Source: Prosopocoilus inquinatus (lineage: Eukaryota; Arthropoda; Insecta; Coleoptera; Lucanidae). From it: 64,000 nucleotides of DNA. Below are positions 34,583 to 43,800 of this stretch, in pieces; within the stretch, counting starts at the first letter, position 1, and every line of letters begins with the position of its first letter. Location: positions 37,252,001-37,316,000 of the forward strand of contig CM069873.1 in assembly GCA_036172665.1 (NCBI GenBank), in the 5' to 3' direction. The notes below the pieces were generated by a model, which was given only the letters and a program-made list of their open reading frames with translations, was not told where the DNA came from and made no database searches. The translations under genes and the position numbers were made by a program.

Positions 34583-35317
34583 TTATGTGAATCTTCTCAA
34601 ATGAAGTCTTAGAGTAATTACTTCGTTTCTAAAATTTACTAATCGATTCTCTTGATCTAATAGTCGAATGACTATTCTCGTAATCACATTCACGGTCACT
34701 GGAAGATAAATAGCTTGAAGAGGGGATTCTATTATTTTAAACCCTGGAGGTACATTTGGAAAGAAATGATACAAAACATGACCGGGTTCTCCGTTGTTAT
34801 AAGATCCACCGGTTAGATTACATTCTATTCTTATAGCATTTACTTTATTTATTTCCACCGGAAAATCACCAATGTTATTATCGTTTACTTTCAACGTTCG
34901 CGGTTTAAAACCCAACAATTTTCCCAATGAATTTGGTTTACTAAAATCGAGCTTAACCGAACTGTGTATGGTTGCCTTTAAAGTATTATTATTTCCTTTA
35001 ATGTTTATATAATCAGGGATATTGTTATTTTGAAAATAATCTTTCAGATATTGGTTGATATCGTCTAGTTCATATGTACCTGTAGGTATAACGATAGTTT
35101 TCCAAACCGTCGTTTTTCCTGTTTCTTCATAATGTATCAAATTATTACTTTCATCTATGTTAGGTATTGCATTAAACGTTTCAAAATTTAACAAGCACAT
35201 TTCATATGTTGCCTCTTCATCGAGGTATAGTGGTGGATTCAATTCACAAAATAAAACTGATTCAGTTCCCGTAAGAGTGAATGTACACGCAACGGGTGAA
35301 GATTCCATGTTGACCAT
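34583..35317 (-). CDS. Penton-like minor capsid protein (244 aa)
   Basis: ATG frame beginning MVNMESSPVACTFTLTG. Landmarks: ELNPPLYLDEEATYEMCLLN (about 26-45), YELDDINQYL (about 82-91), LGKLLGFKPRTLKVN (about 131-145), HVLYHFFPNVPPGFKIIESP (about 180-199), AIYLPV and the C-terminal RLLDQENRLVNFRNEVITLR. A beta-rich protein of this length with the LLGF, FFP..PPGFKIIE.P and LDQ..R.VNFR signatures accompanies the double-jelly-roll gene in insect elements as I recall them. It plausibly forms the pentameric vertex, by analogy with Polinton penton proteins. The role is inferred from position and shape; direct homology was not tested. It starts 22 bases after the protease stop. Confidence 0.65.
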   Translation of the reverse strand: MVNMESSPVACTFTLTGTESVLFCELNPPLYLDEEATYEMCLLNFETFNAIPNIDESNNLIHYEETGKTTVWKTIVIPTGTYELDDINQYLKDYFQNNNIPDYINIKGNNNTLKATIHSSVKLDFSKPNSLGKLLGFKPRTLKVNDNNIGDFPVEINKVNAIRIECNLTGGSYNNGEPGHVLYHFFPNVPPGFKIIESPLQAIYLPVTVNVITRIVIRLLDQENRLVNFRNEVITLRLHLRRFT

Positions 35318-35339
35318 CTTTCAAGTACTACATTCTTAC

Positions 35340-35713
35340 TTAACTTGTAAAGGACTTTAAAAACTGTAGACATAAGTGTCCACAATTTTGTGTATTTTGT
35401 TTCTGATACCTTTCATAATTATAGTTAATAACTCCCAATCCGTTCGACAAAAGATATTTCTCTACTTCAACTGGAGGTCGTAGATCTCCATAGCTGTCAA
35501 AATATTTTACGATTCCTCCTCTCTTATAATATGCCACCCAATGCGTTCCTTCACCAGAATCGCTATCTAAATTCACTACTCCACTTTCATGCTTCCATAT
35601 CTTTTAGGTAAAGTATCTCTCATAAACACACCTCGAAAGAAAGGTAATTTCCATATTTTAGCATATTTCAGTATGTCAATGTTAGTCAACGGTCGCCGAG
35701 GCAAATATTTCAG
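35340..35713 (-). pseudogene. Adenain-like cysteine protease, frameshifted
   Basis: The C-terminal frame (35340 to about 35604) carries the protease signature: GEGTHWVAY with the catalytic His, KYFDSYG with the acidic partner, and QNTQNCGHLC with the nucleophilic Cys. The N-terminal part (RPLTNIDILKYAK and FFRGVFMRDTLPKR) lies in a different frame and reaches a stop at 35577. The two frames meet near 35599-35606, so one small indel breaks the gene. The expected start is CTG at 35711-35713, overlapping the stop of the upstream gene. Adenain-type proteases mature the capsid proteins of adenoviruses and Polintons. With the frameshift this copy should not make an active enzyme unless a slippage event or a sequencing error is involved. 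Confidence 0.8.
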
Positions 35714-36159
35714 TTTTTTGGATTGGATCGTAAATATAACCCACACCCTGTTTTGTAAGGTTTTATATAGAATCCGCTTCCCACTGCTTTTGTTTCCATA
35801 GCGCGATTATGTCGCTCTGCCTCTTTCAGTTGCTCTTTCGCAGCTTTTGCATCGTTTACCGCCTTAGCAATTGCAGCTGCACCGCCGCCGAGCGATCCTA
35901 TTGCGCCCAAAGCCGCAAATAATGGAATTAAAGGTAAAAACCCTCCTCTCTTAGGAATTGGTATCACTCTTTGACGTGGAGGTCTTATTTTCTTGTGGTC
36001 CTTCTTTAAAACAGCCTGCGCCAATTTCACATTTTCTAACAGACTCTTGTTACCATTACGTGAAATTGCATGTTGTGCTTTTCTTACAGCTTGTCGAAAT
36101 GATAATTTACCACCACGCTTCTTCCTTTTACTACGCTTTCTCTTCACTCCGTTTCCCAT
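35710..36159 (-). CDS. Basic minor-capsid/core-like protein (149 aa)
   Basis: ATG start in the sequence CATGTATGGG. The N-terminal 20 residues are strongly basic (VKRKRSKRKKRGGK), suggesting nucleic-acid binding or nuclear import. Residues 65-73 (VIPIPKRGG) lead into a hydrophobic Gly/Ala/Leu-rich segment at 74-100 (FLPLIPLFAALGAIGSLGGG), followed by a helix, AKAVNDAKAAKEQLKEAERH. The tail GFYIKPYKTGCGLYL is Gly/Tyr-rich. The layout recalls adenovirus pVI or pX-like minor proteins that carry membrane-active helices and are processed by the protease. Placement directly before the protease supports that. Function is inferred. Confidence 0.65.
   Translation of the reverse strand: MGNGVKRKRSKRKKRGGKLSFRQAVRKAQHAISRNGNKSLLENVKLAQAVLKKDHKKIRPPRQRVIPIPKRGGFLPLIPLFAALGAIGSLGGGAAAIAKAVNDAKAAKEQLKEAERHNRAMETKAVGSGFYIKPYKTGCGLYLRSNPKN
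35761..35769 (-). promoter_or_regulatory. Candidate TATA box of the protease gene
   Basis: Minus strand TATATAAAA, 56 bases before the expected protease start and inside the 3' part of the 149-aa gene. A separate transcript would explain how the overlapping downstream frame is expressed. Confidence 0.4.
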
Positions 36160-36191
36160 ACATGTGTACTACTTCAATACTCACTGCTTAT

Positions 36192-36200
36192 CTTTATATA
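36192..36200 (-). promoter_or_regulatory. TATA box of the 149-aa gene
   Basis: Minus strand TATATAAAG, 41 bases before the ATG at 36159. A start site about 30 bases downstream would give a leader of about 10 bases. No perfect TCAGT initiator is seen. Confidence 0.55.
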
Positions 36201-36279
36201 GCGTAAAAATTTCTCTTAATTTTTTGGTTAAGTATCGTTAGTTTATTAAATAAAGGATCAAACAGTGTTCTTAGAAAAT

Positions 36280-36285
36280 TTTATT
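36280..36285 (-). terminator. Polyadenylation signal AATAAA of the 285-aa gene
   Basis: AATAAA on the minus strand, 54 bases after the stop at 36339 and about 80 bases before the TATA box of the next gene. This suggests each gene has its own transcription unit. Confidence 0.5.
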
Positions 36286-36338
36286 TATAACTGACAGTGT
36301 CATATCTAGAAATATATACATATTATATCACATAACAT

Positions 36339-37258
36339 TTACATATTAACAGCTTTATGCATACTTATATCAAAAATTAATTTACTAATTCCAAACATCA
36401 TTAATTCATTTGTAATTGCTCCTTTCTCAGATATTTCATTATTGAGAAATGATTTAACATTTGTCTTCATATCACTTTCCATAACACTCAAGCATGGAAT
36501 CATGTTGCTGTAGAATGATTTATAGTTCAATTGTTTCAAAACTTCTAAACGATATAATACAATATCACACAATTTCCAGAGTTCCAATAGACCTTTATAA
36601 GATATATATAATGTCTCCACTCCTCTTTCTAATTTCAGTATTTTCGTTCCTTCGATGCGTTCGAAAGACGCCTTTACTGAGCTGATTTTCATTACCGGAT
36701 AAATAGTTTTCTTCTCAGTAAAATACGACTTCAAAGTGTAGTTATAAGAACAAAATTCTTTCCATTCCTCTTCTAAAAACGATATGCTCTGCCTTTTGGA
36801 ACCCATAATACGTATTATCGGATCAAAAAATGTTTCGGTACACAGTCCGACACAAATCCACTTCGTACGGCTCTTATTTAGAAAATATACACTTTGAGCT
36901 AAAAGTGGCAACTGATCTACGTCAGTCACCTCTCTTGCTTCTGAAATCTCGGAAGGTGCTGTCTCATTAGTATCACATTGACGAAAATCTTCATCTGTGA
37001 AGTAAGGCTGGGAGAGTATTTCAAATTGAAACTCGTTTCGAACTGAGGGCATATTCAAACCGTGCTCATCCGGCTTTTCTTCTTTTGGTTTGTCAACGTT
37101 TTCAGTCAGAAGTCTTTTCTTCTGTACGTCATCAAAAGGATCGTTCACGTGCCTTCTCTTTTGCTTCAGGAAAAAATCCACTTGTTTAGATGTCACTGTT
37201 AAATACAATAAAAATATACAAATTATAAATTATTACAATAAGATGACTTAAACTTACT
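36339..37258 (-). CDS. 285-aa protein with start codon split by an intron
   Basis: The long frame has no ATG at its beginning. A 62-bp intron (37257 down to 37196) with donor AAAA|GTAAGTTT and acceptor TTTATTGTATTTAACAG joins the A at 37258 to TG at 37195, making ATG and the start MTSKQVDFFLKQKRR. The joined length is 858 bases (285 codons plus stop). The N terminus is basic (KQKRRHVNDPFDDVQKKR), a possible nuclear-localisation signal, followed by an acidic linker. A conserved-looking block at about residues 113-148 (KWICVGLCTETFFDPIIRIM then ISFLEEEWKEF) is followed by a helical C terminus. I do not recognise the function. Similar proteins, as I recall, precede the capsid cluster in insect elements; the block could be a PC4-like nucleic-acid-binding fold, which is speculative. 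Confidence 0.65.
37196..37257 (-). other. 62-bp spliceosomal intron
   Basis: Begins GTAAGTTT and ends TTTAACAG with a T-rich 3' tract. Its length is typical of short insect introns. Removing it creates the only ATG at the head of the 285-codon frame; without splicing the frame has only TTG before residue 53. Confidence 0.75.
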
Positions 37259-37313
37259 TTTATGTATGTAGGTAGGTGATTAACTTAACAACACAACTCA
37301 CAGTTCTGTAACA

Positions 37314-37347
37314 ACTGAATCTATTCCCAAATGAAGAACCTTATATA
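37314..37347 (-). promoter_or_regulatory. Core promoter of the 285-aa gene (TATA and initiator)
   Basis: Minus strand TATATAA begins at 37347 and the arthropod initiator TCAGT lies at 37318-37314, with its A at 37316, 31 bases downstream. This is the canonical spacing. The predicted leader exon runs from 37316 to 37258 (59 bases) to the splice donor. Confidence 0.7.
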
Positions 37348-37362
37348 ACAAGATTTTAGGTG

Positions 37363-37729
37363 GGGGTCCCTACCTCCTCCAACCTTACGGTCATATTCAA
37401 GATAAACCGTTTTTGGATCCTCCGTCAAGTTAAGGTCACGTCAAGGATAGATAATTTTTGGAACCCTCCTCTGACCTCGCTTTTAGAGGTAATGATGAGG
37501 TCACGTCAATGACATTGAAAATTTTGCAACCTCCTCTGACTTGATCCTTAACCTTGTAGTAACATCGGCACAAAGCAAATTTTAGAACCTCCTCCGATCT
37601 TAACCTTGAACCCTCAAGGTCATCTCAAAGTTTCCTCTCGGTTACGTTAGGAACAGGTCGATTCTGGAACCTCCTCTAATCTTGACCTTGATCGAGGTCA
37701 CCTCAAGGTCATGGCCTTGAAGTTTAAGG
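37363..37729. repeat. Right subterminal repeats
   Basis: Successive degenerate copies of a CCTCCTCTGACCTTGACCTT-like phrase with GGTCACGTCA spacers, at about 37371, 37420, 37463, 37530 and 37588. At 37648-37686 lies a third, diverged copy of the terminal arm (AGGAACAGGTCGATTCTGG...). The right subterminal region lacks the regular 11-bp array of the left end, so the two ends share only the outer 114 bp. Confidence 0.8.
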
Positions 37730-37843
37730 TCATGGTGAGGTCACGTCAGGAATAGGCCGATTCTGGAACCTCCTCCGACCTTGACCTTGAACTTTATTGG
37801 TCAAGGTCGGAGGAGGTTCCAGAATCGGCCTATTCCTACTACT
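37730..37843 (-). repeat. Right terminal inverted repeat (114 bp)
   Basis: Reverse complement of 20076-20189 with four differences. It ends CCTACTACT followed by GATGGA. Confidence 0.93.
37748..37837. other. Right terminal hairpin (39-bp perfect arms)
   Basis: 37748-37786 and 37799-37837 are exact reverse complements (AGGAATAGGCCGATTCTGG... against ...CCAGAATCGGCCTATTCCT). The loop is TTGAACTTTATT. This is the undamaged form of the hairpin also present at the left end. Confidence 0.93.
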
Positions 37844-37849
37844 GATGGA
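37844..37849. repeat. Right target site duplication of the Polinton (GATGGA)
   Basis: Second copy of GATGGA, followed by CTTCAGTAACTCTG, the continuation of the satellite monomer (one base different from the empty site, CTCCAG). Confidence 0.93.
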
Positions 37850-40800
37850 CTTCAGTAACTCTGATGTGAGATACAAAGTTTTCGGACGCAGTAGAAGCTG
37901 GAAATAGTTTTAAACGAAACAACACGCATTACCGTTGTTCCTGTGATGTATCTAATCGATCCTTACTCATCTATCATGTTATTTGGCGTTTCGATGGACT
38001 CCAGTAAGTCTAATGTGAGATACGAAATTTTCGGGCGCAGCAGAAGCTGGAAATAGTTTTAAACGAAACAACACGCATTAGCGTTGTTCCTGTGATGTAT
38101 CTAATCGATCCTTACTCATCTATCATGTTATTTGACGTTTCGATGGACTCCAGTAACTCTAATGTGAGATACGAAATTTTCGGACGCAGCAGAAGCTGGA
38201 AATAGTTTTAAACGAAACACCACGCATTAGCGTTGTTCCTGTGATGTATCTAATCGATCCTTACTCATCTATCATGTTATTTGACGTTTCGATGGACTCT
38301 AGTAACTCTGATGTGAGATACGAATTTTTTGGACGCAGCAGGAGCTGGAAATAGTTTTAAACGAAACAACACGTATTAGCGTTGTTCCTGTGATGTATCT
38401 AATCGATCCTTACTCATCTATCATGTTATTTGACGTTTGGATGGACTCCAGTAACTCTGATGTGAGATACAAAGTTCTCGGACGCAGCAGAAGCTGGAAA
38501 TAGTTTTGAACGAAACAACACGTATTAGCGTTGTTCCTGTGATGTATCTAATCGATCCTTACTTATCTATCATATTATTTGACGTTTGGATGGACTCCAG
38601 TAACTCTGATGTGAGATACAAAATTTTCGGACGCAGCAGAAGCTGGAAATAGTTTTAAACGAAACAACACGTATTAGCGTTGTTCCTGTGATGTATCTAA
38701 TCGATCCTTACTCATCTATCATGCTATTTGACGTTTGGATGGACTCCAGTAACTCTGATGTGAGATACAAAGTTCTCGGACGCAGCAGAAGCTGGAAATA
38801 GTTTTGAACGAAACAACACGTATTAGCGTTGTTCCTGTGATGTATCTAATCGATTCTTACTCATCTATCATGTTATTTGACGTTTGGATGGACTCCAGTA
38901 ACTCTGATGTGAGATACAAAGTTCTCGGACGCAGCAGAAGCTGGAAATAGTTTTGAACGAAACAACACGTATTAGCGTTGTTCCTGTGATGTATCTAATC
39001 GATCCTTACTTATCTACTATGTTATTTGACGTTTCGATGGACTCCAGTAACTCTGATGTGAGAGACGAAATTTTCGAACGCAGCAGAATCTGGAAATAGT
39101 TTTAAATGAAACAACACGCATTAGCGTTGTTCCTGTGATGTATCTAATCGATCCTTACTCATCTATAATGTTATTTGACGTTTCGATGGACTCTAGTAAC
39201 TCTGATGTGAGATACGAAGTTTTTGGACGCAGCAGGAGCTGGAAATAGTTTTAAACGAAACAACACGTATTAGCGTTGTTCCTGTGATGTATCTAATCGA
39301 TCCTTACTCATCTATCATGTTATTTGACGTTTGGATGGACTATAGTAACTCTGATGTGAGATACAAAGTTCTCGGACGCAGCAGAAGCTGGAAATAGTTT
39401 TAAACGAAACAAAACGCATTAGCGTTGTTCCTGTGATGTATCTAATCGATCCTTACTCATCTATCATGTTATTTGACGTTTGGATGGACTCCAGTAACTC
39501 TGATGTGAGATACAAAGTTCTCGGACGCAGCAGAAGCTGGAAATAGTTTTGAAGGAAACAACACGTATTAACGTTGTTCCTGTGATGTATCTAATCGATC
39601 CTTACTTATCTATCATGTTATTTGACGTTTGGATGGACTCCAGTAACTCTGATGTGAGATACAAAGTTTTCGGACGCAGCATAAGCTGGAGATAGTTTTA
39701 AACGAAACAACACGCATTAGCGTTGTTCCTGTGATGTATCTAATCGATCCTTATTCATCTATCATGTTATTTGGCGTTTCGATGGACTCCAGTAACTCTG
39801 ATGTGAGATACAAAGTTCTCGGACGCAGCAGAAGCTGGAAATAGTTTTAAACGAAACAACACGCATTACCGTTGTTCCTGTGATGTATCTAATCGATCCT
39901 TACTCATCTATCATGTTATTTGGCGTTTCGATGGACTCCAGTAACTCTGATGTGAGATACAAAGTTCTCGGACGCAGCAGAAGCTGGAAATAGTTTTAAA
40001 CGAAACAACACGTATTAGCGTTGTTCCTGTGATGTATCTAATCGATCCTTGTTTATCTATCATGTTATTTGACGTTTCCATGGACTCTAGTAATTCTGAT
40101 GTGACATACGAAGTTTTTGGGCGCAGCAGGAGCTGGAAATAGTTTTAAAAGAAGCAACACGTATTAGCGTTGGTCCTGTGATGTATCTAATCGATCCTTA
40201 CTTAGCTACTATGTTATTTGACGTTTCGATGGACTCCAGTAACTCTAATGTGAGACACGAAATTTTCGGACGCAGCAGAAGCTGGAAATAGTTTTAAACG
40301 GAACAACACGTATTAGCGTTGTTCCTGTGATGTATCTAATCGATCCTTACTCATCTATCATGTTATTTGACGTTTGGATGGACTCTAGTAACTCTGATGT
40401 GAGATACGAAATTTTCGATCGTAGCAGAATCTGGAAATAGTTTTAAATGAAACAACACGCATTATCGTTGTTCCTGTGATGTATCTAATCGATCCTTACT
40501 CATCTATCATGTTATTTGACGTTTGGATGGACTCCAGTAACTCTGATGTGAGATACAAAGTTCTCGGACGCAGCAGAAGCTGGAAATAGTTTTGAACGAA
40601 ACAACACCTATTAGCGTTGTTCCTGTGATGTATCTAATCGATCCTTACTCATCTATCATGTTATTTGACGTTTGGATGGACTCCAGTAACTCTGATGTGA
40701 GATACAAAGTTCTCGGACGCAGCAGAAGCTGGAAATAGGTTTTGAACGAAACAACACGTATTAGCGTTGTTCCTGTGATGTATCTAATCGATCCTTACTT

Positions 40801-43800
40801 ATCTACTATGTTATTTGACGTTTCGATGGACTCCAGTAACTCTGATGTGAGAGACGAAATTTTCGAACGCAGCAGAATCTGGAAATAGTTTTAAATGAAA
40901 CAACACGCATTAGCGTTGTTCCTGTGATGTATCTAATCGATCCTTACTCATCTATAATGTTATTTGACGTTTCGATGGACTCTAGTAACTCTGATGTGAG
41001 ATACGAAGTTCTTGGACGCAGCAGGAGCTGGAAGTAGTTTTAAACGAAACAACACGTATTAGCGTTGTTCCTGTGATGTATCTAATCGATCCTTACTCAT
41101 CTATCATGTTATTTGACGTTTGGATGGACTATAGTAACTCTGATGTGAGATACAAAGTTCTCGGACGCAGCAGAAGCTGGAAATAGTTTTAAACGAAACA
41201 AAACACATTAGCGTTGTTCCTGTGATGTATCTAATCTATCCTTACTCATCTATCATGTTATTTGACGTTTGGATGGACTCCAGTAACTCTGATGTGAGAT
41301 ACAAAGTTCTCGGACGCAGCAGAAGCTGGAAATAGTTTTGAAGGAAACAACACGTATTAACGTTGTTCCTGTGATGTATCTAATCGATCCTTACTTATCT
41401 ATCATGTTATTTGACCTTTGGATGGACTCCAGTAACTCTGATGTGAGATACAAAGTTTTCGGACGCAGCAGAAGCTGGAGATAGTTTTAAACGAAACAAC
41501 ACGCATTAGCGTTGTTCCTGTGATGTATCTAATCGATCCTTATTCATCTATCATGTTATTTGGCGTTTCGATGGACTCCAGTAACTCTGATGTGAGATAC
41601 AAAGTTTTCGGACGCAGCAGAAGCTGGAAATAGTTTTGAACGAAACAACACGTATTACCGTTGTTCCTGTGATGTATCTAATCGATCCTTACTTAGCTAC
41701 TATGTTATTTGAGGTTTCGATGGACTCCAATAACTCTGATGTGAGATACAAAGTTTTCGGACGCAGCAGAAGCTGGAAATAGTTTTAAACGAAACAACAC
41801 GCATTACCGTTGTTCCTGTGATGTATCTAATCGATCCTTACTCATCTAGCATGTTATTTGGCGTTTCGATGGACTCCAGTAACTCTGATGTGAGATACAA
41901 AGTTCTCGGACGCAGCAGGAGCTGGAAATAGTTTTAAACGAAACAACACGTATTAGCGTTGTTCCTGTGATGTATCTAATCGATCCTTACTCATCTATAA
42001 TGTTATTTGACGTTTCGATGGACTCTAGTAACTCTGATGTGAGATACGAAGTTTTTGGACGCAGCAGGAGCTGGAAGTAGTTTTAAACGAAACAACACGT
42101 ATTAGCGTTGTTCCTGTGATGTATCTAATCGATCCTTACTCATCTATCATGTTATTTGACGTTTGGATGGACTATAGTAACTCTGATGTGAGATACAAAG
42201 TTCTCGGACGCAGCAGAAGCTGGAAATAGTTTTAAACGAAACAAAACACATTAGCGTTGTTCCTGTGATGTATCTAATCGATCCTTACTCATCTATCATG
42301 TTATTTGACGTTTGGATGGACTCCAGTAACTCTGATGTGAGATACAAAGTTCTCGGACGCAGCAGAAGCTGGAAATAGTTTTGAAGGAAACAACACGTAT
42401 TAACGTTGTTCCTGTGATGTATCTAATCGATCCTTACTCATCTATCATGTTATTTGACGTTTCGATGGACTCTAGTAACTCTGATGTGAGATACGAAGTT
42501 TTTGGACGCAGCAGGAGCTGGAAATAGTTTTAAACGAAACAACACGTATTAGCGTTGTTCCTGTGATGTATCTAATCGCTCCTTACTTAGCTACTATGTT
42601 ATTTGACGTTTCGATGGACTCCAGTAACTCTAATGTGAGATACGAAATTTTCGGACGCAGCAGAAGCTGGAAATAGTTTTAAACGAAACAACACGTATTA
42701 GCGTTGTTCCTGTGATGTATCTAATCGATCCTTACTCATCTATCATGTTATTTGACGTTTGGATGGACTCCAGTAACTGATGTGAGATACAAAGTTCTCG
42801 GACGCAGCAGAAGCTGGAAATAGTTTTGAACGAAACAACACGTATTAGCGTTGTTCCTGTGAGTATCTAATCGATCCTTACTTATCTATCATGTTATCTG
42901 ACGTTTGGATGGACTCCAGTAACTCTGATGTGAGATACAATGTTTTCGGACGCAGCAGAAGCTGGAGATAGTCTTAAACGAAACAACACGCATTAGCGTT
43001 GTTCCTGTGATGTATCTAATCGATCCTTACTCATCTATCATGTTATTTGGCGTTTCGATGGACTCCAGTAACTCTGATGTGAGATACAAAGTTTTCGGAC
43101 GCAGCAGAAGCTGGAAATAGTTTTGAACGAAACAACACGTATTAGCGTTGTTCCTGCGATGTATCTAATCGATCCTTACTTAGCTACTATGTTATTTGAC
43201 GTTTCGATGGACTCCAATAACTCTGATGTGAGATACAAAGTTTTTGGACGCAGCAGAAGCTGGAAATAGTTTTAAACGAAACAACACGCATTAGCGTTGT
43301 TCCTGTGATGTATCTAATCGATCCTTACTCATCTATAATGTTATTTGACGTTTCGATGGACTCTAGTAACTCTGATGTGAGATACGAAGTTTTTGGACGC
43401 AGCAGGAGCTGGAAGTAGTTTTAAACGAAACAACACGTATTAGCGTTGTTCCTGTGATGTATCTAATCGATCCTTACTCATCTATCATGTTATTTGACGT
43501 TTGGATGGACTATAGTAACTCTGATGTGAGATACAAAGTTCTCGGACGCAGCAGAAGCTGGAAATAGTTTTAAACGAAACAAAACACATTAGCGTTGTTC
43601 CTGTGATGTATCTAATCGATCCTTACTCATCTATCATGTTATTTGACGTTTGGATGGACTCCAGTAACTCTGATGTGAGATACAAAGTTCTCGGACGCAG
43701 CAGAAGCTGGAAATAGTTTTGAAGGAAACAACACGTATTAACGTTGTTCCTGTGATGTATCTAATCGATCCTTACTTATCTATCATGTTATTTGACGTTT

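Larger units (their letters stand above)
20076..37843. mobile_element. Polinton/Maverick-type (adintovirus-like) element, 17,768 bp
   Basis: Bounded by 114-bp terminal inverted repeats that begin 5'-AG and end CT-3', with a perfect 6-bp target duplication and a paralogous empty site at 4031. Size, terminal dinucleotides and duplication length fit the Polinton family. The content also fits: adenain-like protease, double-jelly-roll-like capsid protein, penton-like protein and a basic minor capsid protein in one cluster. No family-B DNA polymerase, retroviral-type integrase or packaging ATPase is recognisable. Much of 21.5-32 kb is AT-rich, repetitive, or a decayed BEL/Pao insertion. I infer a non-autonomous, partly decayed copy that probably moved with trans-supplied enzymes or decayed after insertion. 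Confidence 0.9.

Noticed and set aside
34186..36685. Plus-strand frames of 60-82 codons opposite the capsid cluster
   Set aside because: Antisense shadows of the minus-strand capsid, penton, minor-capsid and 285-aa genes.
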